A stretch of DNA of 64,000 nt from Ulota crispa (GCA_963920765.1 OY987251.1:15193219-15257218); one strand, 5' to 3'; shown: positions 12,085-25,942, counted from the first letter of the stretch. Made by a program: numbers and translations. Notes: generated from the sequence alone by a model not told the origin.

Positions 12085-13172
12085 CCTTTAAAGGACCAAG
12101 TGTTTGTTCAACAACCAATTGAGAACTTGGGTAGGGTTGTATGGAGTCAACTTTTATTAGATATTCTCAAAATTGTTACACTATGTGCAAATATGTATTC
12201 CCTAATTGCACTAGTAGAAAATGGATCCTAATCAAGTGGTCAAAATCAACACAAACATGCCATAATAAACATTGCTATGTTTATGATGTCCTAATCAAGA
12301 TGTCCAAATCAACACAATATTGCTGATTAGGGTCTTGTTTTCTTGGTGTTGGAAATGTAATTTTCCCCCAATGGGATGCCATGTTCAAAAGTTATGTTGC
12401 TTAAAAGAATTTGGGCAACTCAGGCAATTTGGGAATCTTTAGAGAATCTTATGCTAAAATCCTCATCAACTTTTGAAATTTGGCAAGTATGTAACAAAAA
12501 AAACAAGGTGTACAATTGTCAAAAAAAAGGAGCTCTCACATCACATTTTGAAGGGAGTCAAACTTTGTTAACTATGTTTGGGCAATTTTAAGAAAAAATA
12601 TTTTCCTCTAACTTCAGAGCCTATTATCTTTCAATTTACAAATCCAAAGCTCTTGATATATATATTTTTATACTCCAAATGTTTGTCTCTAACTTATAGC
12701 CATTTAGATTTAAAACAAAGGACTTCCTCTTTGCACAAGAAATCATGAAAGAATGACTAATGTATTGCCAATTCACATGAATTCCTTGCATTGCATAGTG
12801 ATTTAGAATAAACTAGATTTTGCATTTGCTTTTGAATTCTTTGTGAGTTGACCTTACATCATATACTTATGAATAGTCAAGAAGCTCAAATTTGTGTAGA
12901 GCAAAAAATTTACTCTTGGAAAGCTCAAAGTGTGCTGAGCATGTTTTGCGAGAATGAAAAAAAATTGTTTTTCTCACTTCAAAAGTTATAATCTTATAAT
13001 TTGTGCTCTCAAATGGGCTGAATTCTTATGCGCACATTGATTTATATGTTTTACACAATTTTGTGCTGTGGAAATTTAGAAAAAGGTTTTTATTTTCAAC
13101 TTTGGGCAAACGCACTAAAAGTTAACAATTTCTAAGATTTTTTCTCAAAAAGCACCCTTGATCTTGTAGGAG
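12085..13172. mobile_element. TTAA-flanked element, family C (copy 1)
   Basis: It is 1088 bp with TTAA on both sides. The left end is a decayed version of the shared terminus (CCTTTAAAGGACCAAGTG). The right end is CTTGTAGGAG. It is colinear with 56903-57877: shared blocks include GAACTTGGGTAGGGT near the left and AAAAAGCACCCTTG near the right. It is non-coding. Confidence 0.7.
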
Positions 13173-13961
13173 TTAAGGAGGTATGAAGAGAACATCCATA
13201 GGCACATCTTTCTTTCAACAAGCATCTCCAAAAAAATTCACAAATCTTTCTATAGAGATTTCAATGTTAGAAGGACAATGCCCACAATTTTGTAAAAATC
13301 AATATTTCTTTATTTTAATCACACTCATATATTGCCCGTTGTACCAATGGGATTATGCCCCCCATGTCATCTCTTCATGCCACCCGTGGTTAAACTTGTA
13401 CTTTACTTTGGTTAAACTAGTACTCTACTTTATTTGTAAGTGGACACCTAAATTCTACCTTAGTTAAATGCATGCTCCACCTTATTTTTACATAGAACTT
13501 ATCTTTGGCCAATCATTATTTTTCTAAGGTTTTAATCCATATAACTTTGAAAGTTAATAACTTTTCCAATGTATGCCCAAATGCCATAGAACCATGCCCG
13601 TGCACCCCTCCTTGTCGAGAGCTTTCCGACGGTATCAAGCATGCAACGAGAGGACACTCGGTCCAAGAGATCTCAATGTGACAAACAAATAAACAAATAA
13701 ACATCCAAACAAACAACCTATTGAGCCCCTTTTGCCCTAAATCTAGCCTCTCCATATTTAAGAGTTTGTTGGCTTTGATCGTTATAATCTTTTGATTTGT
13801 GCAATGAAAACTTACCAAAATTTTCATACAATTGCAGACCCTAAGCTTCATGCAATATTAACAACCAACTCTTCCAGATGTTGTTTTTGAACTTGCAATG
13901 CCAAATTGTTTGCAATGAGGTCCAACACAACATGCGTTTGGACTAGGCACTAAGGGTTTAA
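13173..13961. other. Intergenic DNA without recognisable gene
   Basis: No coding similarity was seen. Around 13337-13362 there is a phrase (GGATTATGCCCCCCA) also found at the left border of the C-rich minisatellite near 49577, so the two sites may share an ancestral sequence. Confidence 0.4.
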
Positions 13962-14431
13962 GGAATTGCTAAATCCACCATGCTTTTTGCTAAACCCACC
14001 ACAATATCTCACCACAGGGTCTTGCACTATTCACAGGCTTTACCATAGAGAGGTAAATTTTAGATATTTACCATCAACAAGCTGAATTTGGAAAGTTTGA
14101 ATTCAAATTTGGATTTAAAGACCTTGCATTAGTCTAGTACTTCAAAGGAGGTTACAATTGAACAAATCCCAATGGAAAAGCTTAGCTTCTTTTACAAACA
14201 AGGGTAAAAGTAATAATTTGCCCCCTCGCAAAGCTTTTCCTACATGCATTGTTTAGTTGTAACCTCCTTCAAGTTCCTGGCCTGAAACAAGGTCTTTAAA
14301 TCCAAATTTGAATTCAAAATTTCCAAATTCAGCTCATTGATGGTAAATATCTAAAATTTACCTCCCTATGGTAAAACCTTTGAATAGTGCAAGACCCTAT
14401 GGTGAGATACTATGATGGATTTAGCAGTTCC
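13962..14431. mobile_element. Foldback element related to the one near 29 kb
   Basis: Long inverted arms start GGAATTGCTAAATCCACC on the left and match the complement of the right end at 14405-14431. The centre carries AAGCTTAGCTTCTTTTACA-like text shared with the Mutator-like foldbacks. Flanks resemble each other imperfectly (AAGGGTTTAA / AGGGGTTAA), so the target duplication is decayed. Confidence 0.65.
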
Positions 14432-15539
14432 CTAGGGGTTAAGGTGTTGATTTTTCTATTTGCACCTCATGTGGTAAGTTATCTAATTTTGGACATTTGA
14501 GTCAACATTTACTTTCTTGGCAAATTTTTGCCTAAGTCTTACCTCAAAAGTCTGCTCGCGGCCATTACACTACAAAATCTGCTAAAAAATTTGGATAAAA
14601 TTATCAGATCTTTCTTGAAGCAAAATATCAATTCGTCAAATTTTGGATGAAAATATCTTTATTATCAACTTTTTGGATGAACTTCTATAGATCATTCTTT
14701 TGTTCTAATGTTAATGTTAGTTAAATTTTCCTTACCGACCTGCATTCTGGGGTGTAGGTCGCTCTACCGTGGCAAAAACAAAAATTAAACGCTGATTTGA
14801 GCATGATGGTACAATTACTTTGCCTTAGTAAATGCCGAGTCAGAACTGCACGCACGAGTGCACAACTAGTCTAGCCTCGTAGGATAAAGGACCGATAACC
14901 GAGTCAAAGCCAGGACCGGTGCCCGAGGCAGAATGCTGTATGAACGGAGTCCGCTGTTCTTCTTCATCTCCGTCTCTAATTCGTGCCTGGTGGTCATGGG
15001 AGCCCTTGTTCCCGCTTCTGCTGAAGCTCTGCTCGCCTCGCCTCCACCAACTTCCCATGCCCTCGCCTCCTTGCTTCACTTCCGTCGACCATTCTTTTCC
15101 TTCCGCCTTGCTACGTTCTAGCTTAGCTTTACACTGGTACATTTCTCGCCGTCATTTACATTCTATCTTTGCTGAGCTCTCTGTAAGTAGACGGTCTTAC
15201 CTTTTTCCCCTTTTCTCAGGATCGTCAAGTGTATGAGGTGCGCCTCCGAATCCTCAGTGAATACTTTTTTTCTGGAAGACTCTGTATGTATTTGCCTTTA
15301 GGTTTTTCTCGCTCTTGAGAAATTTGTTTCGTTCTTCCAAAATTTGTGAGAGTGCTAGGTTTTGAAAGACGAGGTTGTCACTAGGGTTTGATTGAAAGCA
15401 ATGTAGCTGTGATTTGGTAGGGAGTCTTTTTCGATTGCGTTGTTTCAGAGTTTTGTGCGAAACCGAAAAAATCAGAACCGAGTGTTATTTTTACTAGGAG
15501 GATTAAACTAATAGGGGTTGGAAAATATCTGCAGAAGCG
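14432..15539. other. 5' flank and probable 5' UTR of the ZCCHC8-like gene
   Basis: From about 14900 the base composition rises (CT-rich, GC-rich), as expected for a plant promoter and leader. Open frames of about 100 aa at 14840-15236 overlap on both strands and have no family resemblance, so they are treated as leader sequence. A leader intron is possible but not resolved. Confidence 0.45.
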
Positions 15540-18500
15540 ATGGGGAGTGTTGATGCGGAGGTAGAAATTGATATGGAAATTTCGGACGACGAGCAGGAGA
15601 GCCGTGTGGTGGCGGGACAGGTAGTGGATGACAGAGTGCTCAAACGTTACTCTTCTCCTGGTCCAACGATAACAGATAGTATCCTCATCTTCGTCACTTA
15701 TATGACTCATGGTTCATTTGGTTTTGGAAATGTCACGTTATTAAGTGATGTTTGGGATGATAATAGGCTTTGTTCAACGCTTTTCTGGAAGAGTTTTTAG
15801 TTTGTTTTAAATCTTTAGTAGCAAGCGGGTGTTCTTTTCTTTATAAGCTTGAACAATCATTTTAGATCCAGAGAACAATTCAGTCGGAATCAGTTCCGCT
15901 GGATTAACGTCTTTTCACATATTTTCGATCAAGTGATTTAGTGCGTACATTATAGACTGCGAAGCCTTGTTGATGAGAAATTTGTAGAATGTGTTGCCCG
16001 CGTGTATATGGTACCCCGTTCTGAACGAGGAATTCTTGACTATTTTTAAGAAGTTGATTCCAGTCGCAAGCGGAAGCGGTTCTCTGCGGAGGAAACGAGC
16101 CCATCAGTGCGCGTCGAATACCTCAACCTTTCCAGGTAGGGAAGCTATAATTGATTGTATAGGGTTACGCTGTCGGAACAACGGTAGACGTAGTCCTCGC
16201 CGATGAATTTTGGATAGTTAAACTCCATGCTCATGCATCATCATGAATATCAGTGGTCCTATCGAGTTACCGTCTATTTTGCACTCTGGATAGTGCTGTG
16301 ATTTATACAACGTCACATCTACCTGCTTGTAGGGAGAGCCAGAGAAAACTACAAGAGGTTTTGCGAGATTGGTCTCTGTGGCAGGGATACCATAGCCGCC
16401 ATCAAACCTCAGAGGTTTGAACTCTTTTATCATGCTCTTTTGTTCCACTCAGCCTATAATTTGAAGAATGCTTATTGGAAATAGGTTATTTAAAAAAACC
16501 GAAACAACATTCGTTGCCTGTTCGAATAAAAGTACAAGATATTATAGCTGCCTTTTCTACTTCAGGGCACTTTTTTTAGGGTTAATTGTAATTTTAGGTT
16601 CGTAGACAGTGCAAAATCGAACGTCTCTGTTAGTAGCGTTGAAAACTGAATTTATTTACTCAGCAGGTTGAGTTTATCTTATCCTTTTGGCTTAAAAGAG
16701 AAAATATGATGATATTAAGGGGGTTGAACACGACGATGATTATGTACGAACAGAATGTCCGAACCATGGTCAGGTTTTGCTGATATGTAGTAGGTCCCCA
16801 GAATGACTGGGTCTGCATGGGAGCATCAGAAGACTACGTTTTCGCGTAATTAACATTCTACTTAAGAGGGCATGTCATAGCAAACTTATTTTTAGAAGCG
16901 TTCTTGAAGACTCACCTTTACCAATGGCATTTTTGGCGTCTCTGGCAGTCAAAAGACGATCATTTGGAGAGCGGAGAAGAGCAATATTACCCGGCTTTAC
17001 AAGTCGGCCCCGTAGGTAGTTCGTTTAGTGTGGTAAGCACTTTTCTGGATGTCTTTTTTTCACCGCACACAAATCTGTCGTTTAATCCGCTTGCATTGAC
17101 TGAACAGCTTACTTTCACGTCCTAGCTGGTTCTTGATGTCGATCTGAGAAGTGACTGACAAATTTCTTACATCTGCAGTCCTTTTGGGTGGACAAGCCTG
17201 CAAAGCAAGCTCGCAAGAACGATTCTGGTGACAGCCGGGGAATTGCTAGGACGACTAGTCAAGAGCTTAGAGAGAGCGAAGCTGATGTCCCCCTGTACGA
17301 TCGAGTCACGCCCTCACTATCTACGCAGGAATCCCGCAAAGATGGGTAAGATTGAACCTACCATTATTACCATCGGCAAATTCCTTTATATCTTGATTAT
17401 GCCTATCTCTCCTTCAAAAGTAGCATATTGGTTGCTGCTCTTTTTCATGAGTATAATTTTGTCATGCAGGCGCGTAGAGTTAGAACGGGAGGCATTAAGG
17501 TGTTTTAATTGCGGGTCCTATAGTCATGGGCTTAGAGATTGTCGGAGACAATTGAACTACGATGCTATTAATTCTGCTCGGTCTAATCATGCATCCAAGA
17601 GAGTTTTTTCTTCCGGACCCCGCTTTGTAACCAGATATTATGAAACGCATCCTAACAATGAGGTATATCTGACTCTTCCTTTTTTTCCTCTTTACTTTTA
17701 TTAGTGACACATTATTTGAATTAAACATTAAGATCCTCTTCATACCTGGTTCTTATTTTTTCTGTATATCATATTTCTCACAACTGTTGTTAAAGTTACG
17801 TAATGTGGTTCACAATTGTTGCGGAGGTCCGTACTTTTGCCGTTTTTAAAAGCTGCATTCTGAATCAGGAACCTGATCGAGCACCTTGGCAGCTGCATCA
17901 ATCTTCCCCGCATGGTAATCCTTCTTCCAATCCTGGTATGCCTGTTTCCTTTCCTTGTATGGTATGCAAATACAGAGAGTTGGTGATATTCTGAAGTATG
18001 AATGACAATACGCGAGGTGGGTATTTATTAGGGAAAGAAGCTTTTAGAAGCCCTTCGAGCTCTGAGAAGAAGGAAGAGAAGAAGCTGCAAAGTGTGGAAG
18101 ACAATGAAGAAGGCGAAATTGTTGATGGTGTAGGGTCCACTTGCGTTGAGGAGGAATTGTATATTGCGTTTGGTCCAGAACCTTCTCCTCAGGCGGATAG
18201 AACTACTCCCGACCACTCTGGAGCTCGAGTTCCGTACAATTCTGTTCCTGAGCGAATGTGGAGAAGTCCACCACCAGCATTTTCTCCTCCCATCCAAATG
18301 CACCCGAATTTCCACCACCAGCGTTCTTTCGCATACCCTCCACAGAGTCCGGTTTATTCTCACACTCCATCGCCAGTGCACCACCACGGTGGGATGAATC
18401 CTCAAAGGTCATGGTCCGACGAAAGGCATCATCCTCAGCGACCTTGGGATGGAAGGAATCTGTATTATCCTGAGAACAGCAGTAGTCCTGGTCAAGTTAA

Positions 18501-18921
18501 TGGCTCTACTGCGCCTATTGCAGTTCCGGCCACCAAGAAAGATGACGATGACTGGGAGCTGAACTTCGAATCTAGTGTGTGCCAATCTTCAGAGAATTCT
18601 AAATCAACGTTTGTTGGAGTGCCTGGGGCAGCCCCTGAACCACAGCAGACTCTAGCGTCAGTTAGGTCGTATCCAGCGTTGACAGTGAATACGATTTCTG
18701 GGTTTTCTCCCCCTGATCCTTCGCAGCTGTCTCCAACTGGTAGTGGCTATGGTGACAGCTTCCGGCCATCTCCAGCTCCTCAAACATCAGTTCAGTACGA
18801 CGTATCATACCTCACCCCACAAGTGAGGGAGCCTTCTTATTCTGCCGAAGCGTGGGAAAAAGCGCAGGCTGCTCTGTCGACACTGCAAAAAAGTGATGAG
18901 AAAGGGGTTCCAGGTTGTTGA
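15540..18921 (+). CDS. ZCCHC8-like CCHC zinc-knuckle protein (NEXT-complex type)
   Basis: Exons: 15540-15678, 16051-16135, 16333-16414, 16949-17032, 17179-17345, 17470-17662, probably 17827-17914, and 18017-18921. They give about 580 aa in frame. A basic KRKR stretch is followed by SVRVEYLNLSR-SQRKLQEVLRDW, then LESGEEQYYPALQVG and SFWVDKP, an order recalled from plant ZCCHC8 homologues. The zinc knuckle is C197-x2-C200-x4-H205-x4-C210, followed by FVTRYYE, which normally opens a PSP domain. The PSP domain is hard to see: only a short FAVFKSCILNQE...APW stretch, then GGYLLGKEAF. The C-terminal 300 residues are acidic, then Pro/Ser/Gln-rich and disordered-looking. In animals and plants ZCCHC8 bridges the MTR4/HEN2 helicase for nuclear RNA decay; that role here is inference. 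Exon 1 donor and exons 7-8 borders are uncertain. Confidence 0.7.
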
Positions 18922-20655
18922 GTTCTTCGCAGCTCTGACTTCAAGGATTGAGGTAAGCAAACCATCAATGGTGCTTTTGAACCTGATGATACGTGTTCCA
19001 TCACCTTCGTGTTATCGTCTGAATATGTAATTCAGGTGCTCTTTCTGGGCACGGCTCTGTGTCTTGCCGTTTATATTGCTATTCTCACGAGCGAGTAGCC
19101 CTGATTTAGTCTCATTTTTAGTTGGAACTGGAATATTAGTTAAAGAGGAATCACGGGTCGGAGTTGACGATTGTGCGGCACTTGAGAGTCGGAGCTAGTC
19201 TAGGTTGCTATTGTTGTAAAACATTTCTTCGTAGCAAACGTCTTGAAAGTAGCATGCACGTTCTTGGTTAGAGTTTAGCAGATTAGGATTGACGCAGTTC
19301 TGAAGGAAGATTTGCCAAGTTCGAGGTATTAGATCTAGTACCCAATCACATGTATGAACATGCTATTGCTTTTTCCATGCCACTTACTTCTAAAATTAGA
19401 ACATGTATTATGAAACCCAATTTTAGAACTTGTACTGATTACGGATCTACATTTTACTTTTACTGGATTGTGTTGGCTAATATTTTGCGTAGAGGTTGAC
19501 GTGCGGAGTTCGAGATTGCTTCTTCTTCTTTTTTGTCTTTAACAGTTTTTAATTTGAAAGAGTCAGTTTTCCTTGGTCCTTGCACAGTTACTTGAGACGC
19601 GTAGATGCATGAAAGTTTGACAAAGGCAGTTCTTAGAGGCCACTTTTTTGAGTGCTACTGATGATGTGAACATCTTGCCTTCATGTCAATGATGTCCCAC
19701 TCTCCTCCAAGGGACAATTCACACCATGTCCAAAGTACCAGTAAATTTCTCAATTCTTAATGGTGGAGAGTCAATATCGGGGACTTGTAGATTCACACTA
19801 TGTCCAAGTCCCAGTTCACCTACAAACTAAGAACGTGGGAGTTTGCTGAATGGGACTTGCTGAAAGGGTTGGGTCTAGCATTGCAGACCCAACTCGTGAG
19901 CCAAGATCCAAACAATTTTCTTACAAACATTCAAACATTTTTTAAATATTTTTTCTTACCCTTTCATATTCTTACAAAGTGTAAGGTGGGTCGTAGTGTT
20001 GAATTGTGACTTGTAAGTCGGGATGTGGGATGTCGTGTGCACGTCCTTAACCCTGTGAGGATTCGTGCTTGTATTGTTTTTTAACTCGTCTATTATGTTA
20101 ACAAATCTCTAGATTCTGCACGCAGTCCGAGAATCCATTGCAGTTTCTTTGAGGCCTCTCATTTATGATGTCAGCTCATTTACGATTTTAACTGAATGCT
20201 GTAACTTTTTAGATACCAGTACTGTATTTTTAGCAATTGATATTCGTGAAGAAGATTGCCCAATCAATACAAAACAAATATGCCACCTAAATTTGTGATT
20301 AGTTTCATTGTAAATGGTAATATTCACCTGGTGTTTCAAGAATCGCTCCTTAGAATTCTGATATGATGAAATGCTAACTGTGGATATTTGATGATATCTT
20401 GGAGCAACAACTCAACTCAACTCAATCATGTCGAAGGGAGACGGAACTTCTGACTCAAGTGAGTGCGACGGTCTGTGGTATTAACTGATCTAGTTTGAAG
20501 TGATGACTTGGAAGCAAGGTTTCACTTTTCGATAGAAACTTACAATCATGGATAATGAATGGGGCAACCGATTTTGGAGAGAATGTTACTGAACGTAGTA
20601 GATTTGTGTTGCAAAACAACGTTAATCTATATTTAGGATTGTAGTGTAAAAAATA
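18922..20655. other. 3' UTR and downstream flank of the ZCCHC8-like gene
   Basis: No further coding exon was found after the TGA at 18919-18921. The stretch holds mixed-composition sequence. A region around 19680-20030 contains GTCCCA/GGGAC-type repeats in both orientations and may be a decayed MITE. Confidence 0.4.
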
Positions 20656-20908
20656 CTCCCTTATCCTTGCAATAAGTAACCCATTGGAACCTTGTGTCTT
20701 TTTATTCCAATTTTATTGATCATATATAAATTACACCATACATAAGAGGTCAAAATTTATGTCACTCACAACAAACATTGTAACATTTGTATGTGCTCAT
20801 TATCACGTAGAAAGAAAAATGGACCTAATATGCCTTTGTAAAACCTACTCGAAATTGCTGAAAATAACAGAAGCTTCCAATGAGTCACTTATTGCAAAAC
20901 ATAGGGAG
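20656..20908. mobile_element. Stowaway-like MITE
   Basis: It is 253 bp and flanked by TA. Terminal inverted arms start CTCCCTTATCCTTGCAATAAG on the left and end CTTATTGCAAAACATAGGGAG on the right, with CCATTGGAA / TTCCAATG inner matches. The CTCCCT terminus and TA flanks fit Stowaway. It is non-coding. Confidence 0.75.
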
Positions 20909-22888
20909 TAACTTCTTAGCATATAAAAGACCTCAAAATTGTTCTGTTGGAATAAAATGAAAATTTTACAATCCAAGTGTGTATATTGATTAGATTGTTT
21001 ACAATAATTCCATATTGATTTTCCCTTTGATATGCATTTCAGTATTGGATGTTGCAAGCTCAAATTAAAATGTTAATCCAAAGAGTTTATTTAGTCTCAA
21101 ATTGTTGAATAATGTAGAAGGATTAAATCTTGACAATTGATCTCTGGCTTTGCTAATTCCTTTATTCTATTTTCTTCTTGTTTGTGCAAAAGGTGATCAT
21201 GTTCAATTTTTATTCTACTCACATAACCTACCTTGTTTTATTTTTATTTTTAACATGTTTGTTGCTTAACTATTGTCACACGTGCCTCAATATTTTTGTA
21301 AAAGTATTGACATTATTCAAGCATGATGTTTTGAGTTCAATCATACAAAAATGTGTTCAAGTTCTCTTTTAGATTGCTAGATACATCTCACATGAAAATT
21401 TATTATATGACATAAGTGGTATACCAACAAGTGTGAATTGTTTGAATTTATGATAATTTTTTCCTTTTCCATTGGAATCTTGCAACCCTACCATACAATA
21501 ATTTTCAAACGTACCTGGACACCTTAAAAATTGCCATAACTAATTGAAGATTTGAAATCATTCAATGAAATTTAAACTCATTGAAATACACATGGAAATG
21601 CACGTGGAGTTGAATCTCAAAAACATTCAAGAAGAGTTGAACTTGTTTTATGACAAAAAAAAGGTTATTTTATAAATTAAAAAACTCTTTGTTAGTACAA
21701 ACTTTACACAATATTACCATGCGAAGAATGCTCACAGTCTTGCACTATCTAAAAACTTATACTAAAACTTTATGAAATTTGGATTTTATTGGATAGAAGT
21801 CAAGTTGTTTGACATGAGGTTTTCAACATGTAATATCCTCTATTTTTTTCCAAAAATCTTGATATAAAAGCTTCACATATAGTCATCTTGTGTACATGCA
21901 ACGTTTCTTCAAGAATGTAAACAATGTTCAAAACAAAATATCATAATATTGAAATTTGAAGAGCTCATTACAATCAACTTAAGTATCATCCAATAAAATT
22001 CCAAAATTCATGACATTTCAGCATGTGGTTTTAGAGAGTAACTATGTAGGATTCTTTGGTAAGGTAGTATCATGTGAAATTTTTACATAGATGAAGAGTT
22101 TTTCAATGAAATTTTTTTGGTCAAAAACTTTGTCCAAATACAGTTGGAAAAGCTTGAAATTCAACCATGTATATTTGCCATGTGTACTACAACATGTTTG
22201 AATCGCATTGAACGATTCTAGTTGTTTGGTCATTCGTGACTGCTTTTAAGATGTTTTGTTATAATTTGAAGTTGTAGTACATTTCTCCAATGACCCTTCT
22301 ATTTATTTGACCTAAGGTATAAGTCAATTTAATACAATAATCTTCTTTTACACTATTGGATGATTGTTTGTAGCATAACACTACCTTTTAAACATATAGA
22401 AAAAATACACACTATCAAATTGCAATTGCCTCCAATACATTGTCTATCCAAGCCACACTTAGGACTAAAGGCAACAAGTCCAACAACAAGCATCTTATTT
22501 AGAATTGGTGAACATTTTTTTCATGTAACACATAAAATCAGTTGTTATTGTTGTATTATAGAAAGTAAAGCTAAAAAAATTAGTATTGAATTTTATCCAT
22601 ATAATCATAAGTACACTTATGAGTAGATCAAATCATATAGATGTGATCCAAAAGGTAGGATTTTTAATTTTTGTTTAAAAACCATGTCTCATTATACTTC
22701 AAAGTTGTACTTCATTGAATTAGACAATGTCATGATTAAAATGAAAAATGCTCTTATGTGAAACTATTCTTGGAAGATTTTATCTAGAGCCATTGACCAT
22801 ATGCAAAAAAAATTGAATTAATCTAAAGCAAAATTGATATCAATGTGCACAAATGGTGAAAACACATCACTCTTATTATTTTTATTAT

Positions 22889-22922
<34 letters not shown>

Positions 22923-23490
22923 ATAGCTTTTGGCAAAATACAAATATTATCATGCTCAAAGATACAAAGTTAATCATAATGTAGGTGTTAAATATAATTA
23001 ATTAATTACCATAAAAAGATATCTACTTTTTAAAATTTGGTCATAATCACTCTAACATTGAAGTTGTTATTGAAGGAATTTCAAAACCTTTGAAGATGTT
23101 TGTAAGTAGGAAAGATGAGTGTATGGATGTTTCCTACATACCCATGCAATCAAATCTTAAAAATTTATCACCAATGTTTGTCAATCATTTATCATGTAAA
23201 ACCATGAATTTAATACAAAATAATTCATCAAAGATGGGATTTATGTTTTTTGGAATTAAAATTTGGTATGCTTGATTGAGATTGCACAAGAATCACAAAA
23301 CTAGGATGCCAAGGCAAGAAAATGCTAGCTATACTCTATGTTGTGCAAGTTCTTTGACTTGCAAAATAAGTAAGCACCTGTCTTTATTAATGGGTATTGT
23401 AAAAGAGGCTCTATCCTTATAGCACTCTTTTGCTTTGAGAGTAGGGTACTGATTCAAACTTCATTTGAGTGACTTCTCTTAACTCCAAAA
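20909..23490. other. AT-rich intergenic DNA with a (TA)n tract
   Basis: No gene was recognised on either strand over 2.6 kb. A TA-rich microsatellite lies at about 22889-22922. Confidence 0.45.
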
Positions 23491-23494
23491 CAAC

Positions 23495-24090
23495 CTTGGA
23501 AATTCTTGAGCTTTTAGGAATTTGCTCTAATTTAGACTAAAAGCCAACATTTTGATAAGTTGCATCAACTCTTTTTGAATTGTAATTGTATAAAATCAAA
23601 CTAGACATGTTAGAGATCACATTAGACATGAAAACACAACAATATCTTTTATGGAATGAAAGATTGTAATGTTTGATCATGAGGGTGTTAAAACTGTGAA
23701 AGTGATTTGAAGTCTTTCAAGCTTCTTTTCACATATCAAATTTAAAAAGTGGTCACCACAAAAGCATTAGTTTTAGGGCCTAACATGCATAACCACAATC
23801 AATTTATGACTTCTCAAAATCTACTCTACAAATTTTTTAAATGAATTTCTAATGTGATTTTTTCTCAAAGATCTAGTGTATTTGAGGCTCACTCCTAAGA
23901 GCCCTCAACACTACATAAAGTCAAGATTACAATGGACACTTGTGCACAAAATATTTAATAGAAAAATCATAATCAATCATTTGCAAAATCAGATTGTCAA
24001 AGTTAATATTAAACTTTGAAAAGATTTTTTCAAAATTACAAACTACTAAAAATAGTAATTTGGTAAGGTTTTATTTAACTTCAAAAATTG
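23495..24090. mobile_element. Decayed copy of TTAA element family A
   Basis: The interior matches 48776-49409 and 50347-50989 in order: GAGCTTTTAGGAATTTGC near the left, GAAAGATTGTAATGTTTGATCATGAG in the middle, and TCTAGTGTATTTGAGGCTCA further right. Both termini are lost or heavily mutated, so the limits are approximate. Confidence 0.55.
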
Positions 24091-24234
24091 GTGGAGGACA
24101 CATTTTGTCCTCAAGGTCATTTTGAATTGGGGTTACCACAAAGCCTCCTCCCATAATATCTAGAGCCAATTAATCTTCAACAAGATACACAACAAATGAA
24201 ATACCCACCATTCAATGATAGTTTGGGCTATTAA

Positions 24235-25167
24235 CCCCTACAAGCCCAAGTGGCCTCTAGGTGAGCCTTGAGGGGGCCAAGTGGGATTTTGGGCATGTAC
24301 TTCTAGCTAAACTGCTTTGTGTGATTTTCAAAAACTATTATGGAAGATGACAATTTCAAAGATTTGAGTGGGCATCTTATTACTTCTTCATTTTGAAATT
24401 TATAGAAGTCATGCATGAATAACTGAACAATAGGAGAGAAAGGGGCAACCCAAAAAAAAATTGCATTTTTTACAAAACAAAAATTTGACATTGGTTCTCT
24501 AGATTTATGTATATGTAGAAAGCTTTGAATCATTCAAATTCAATAGATGAGGTAAAAGTTATGAGAAGTTTTAGTTTGCGGGTAGGTGTGGGACTCCCAA
24601 ACCTCCATTCTCTTTGCCCCTTATAAAATTTGGTGCTTTAATTTTTTGAGCTCTTTCGGTTTTTTTTTTTTGACTTTTTTTTTCCAAGTTATAATAGATT
24701 AGGATTCCTTGGTTTTTACCAATTGAGTCAAAGTAATTCATATTTTTGAATTTTACAAAAATCCTCCAATTTTACCTAGTGCATACGCAAATTTCATGGC
24801 CTTACGGCATATGATCCACACCTCTAGTTCATTTGAAAATGCTCCTGCACTTACCTAACTTGGTCTTCTACATGGAAAAAAGAAACCTCAACTTTGCGTA
24901 AAGCAATTTTTTTGATATAGGAGCTATCAAAGGTTTCTGAAATTTTTGGGCAGCACGATTTTTTTTAATTTTTTCACTTCAGATGTCAATATCTCACTCC
25001 TCTACATCTAGAAAGCTGATTTTTCCTACAAATACCTTCCATAGTGTAGGACAAGGCTTTATGGTTGGATTTCCAAAAAAAAATTTCCCCCTACCATTCT
25101 ACTCTCTCCTCTAGAAGTTGCAGTTTTCAGTAACTTTCACAGAAAAAAGGGCTTGGGCCTTTAGGGG
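24235..25167. mobile_element. TTAA-flanked element, family D
   Basis: It is 933 bp with TTAA immediately outside both ends. The left end is CCCCTACAAGCCCAAGTGG and the right end GGGCTTGGGCCTTTAGGGG. Part of the interior (GAAAGCTTTGAATCATTCAA then AAAGTTATGAG) is shared with 36983-37638. It is non-coding. Confidence 0.7.
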
Positions 25168-25942
25168 TTAATTAGGATCCTACTACTTCAAACTTTAGCA
25201 AATCATTATTCATTCAAAATGAATTCATGAAACATGACCTGGGTTTGTTAAAGTCCTTTAAATAAAGATAATAAATAAAAAATCCAAATGGAAATGGAAA
25301 CAAATGAGTTGTCTCACTTTATCATGCACTGAAGATTTTGACGTGTGGAGCGCTATTCCTAGTCAAGCCCAAGCCAGGCCCGGGGTCCAAAGACTTCAAA
25401 GACTTCAAAGAGGGTCCGAATTGAGAATCCGAAAGTACAAAATGGTGAGGCTGACCTGGCAGAGTGGCAGGTGACGAAGGCGTCCAGGAACGGGTCCCAA
25501 GTCCCAAGTCCCAAGTCCCAAGTGGCACTCCTTTTCTTACGCCCATGCAATCCCCGTCTCCGTAGCACCTCTGCCGTACCCACCCAAGCACCGCGGGACG
25601 ATCCACGTGTTGGCACTTGGCCCCCTCCCTGCCATGTCAGACTGCCATGCCATGCTTATTTTGCAGGGGTCACAATTGCCTCTGCAGCGGTGTGCAAGAA
25701 ATCCCCGGCACTTTGGATGACAAAGTGAAAATTGTATGCTTGCTCACTCCTATTGTCAAACTCCAATTCTCTCTTGCCCCTCCAAATAAAACATGTAATT
25801 TCCTAATTATGCACTCTTCCAAGTGTACTTGGCCTCAAACTTTTTCTACACGTAAACATGTGATCTTTTCAGTACATTTGGAAATTTGACTTTGTTTTTT
25901 CATCTATTTTTTATTTTACCTTTGTGGTCCATATTTCCATTA
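25168..25942. other. Intergenic segment with GC-rich island and GTCCCAA tandem repeat
   Basis: At 25320-25700 the composition becomes GC-rich within AT-rich surroundings. A short tandem of GTCCCAA units sits at about 25495-25520. Similar GTCCCA units form the ends of the element at 39325-39661. No coding similarity was recognised. Confidence 0.45.

Noticed and set aside
14840-15236. Overlapping frames of about 100 aa on both strands before the ZCCHC8-like gene
   Set aside because: CT-rich leader composition, no family match and no splice link to downstream exons.
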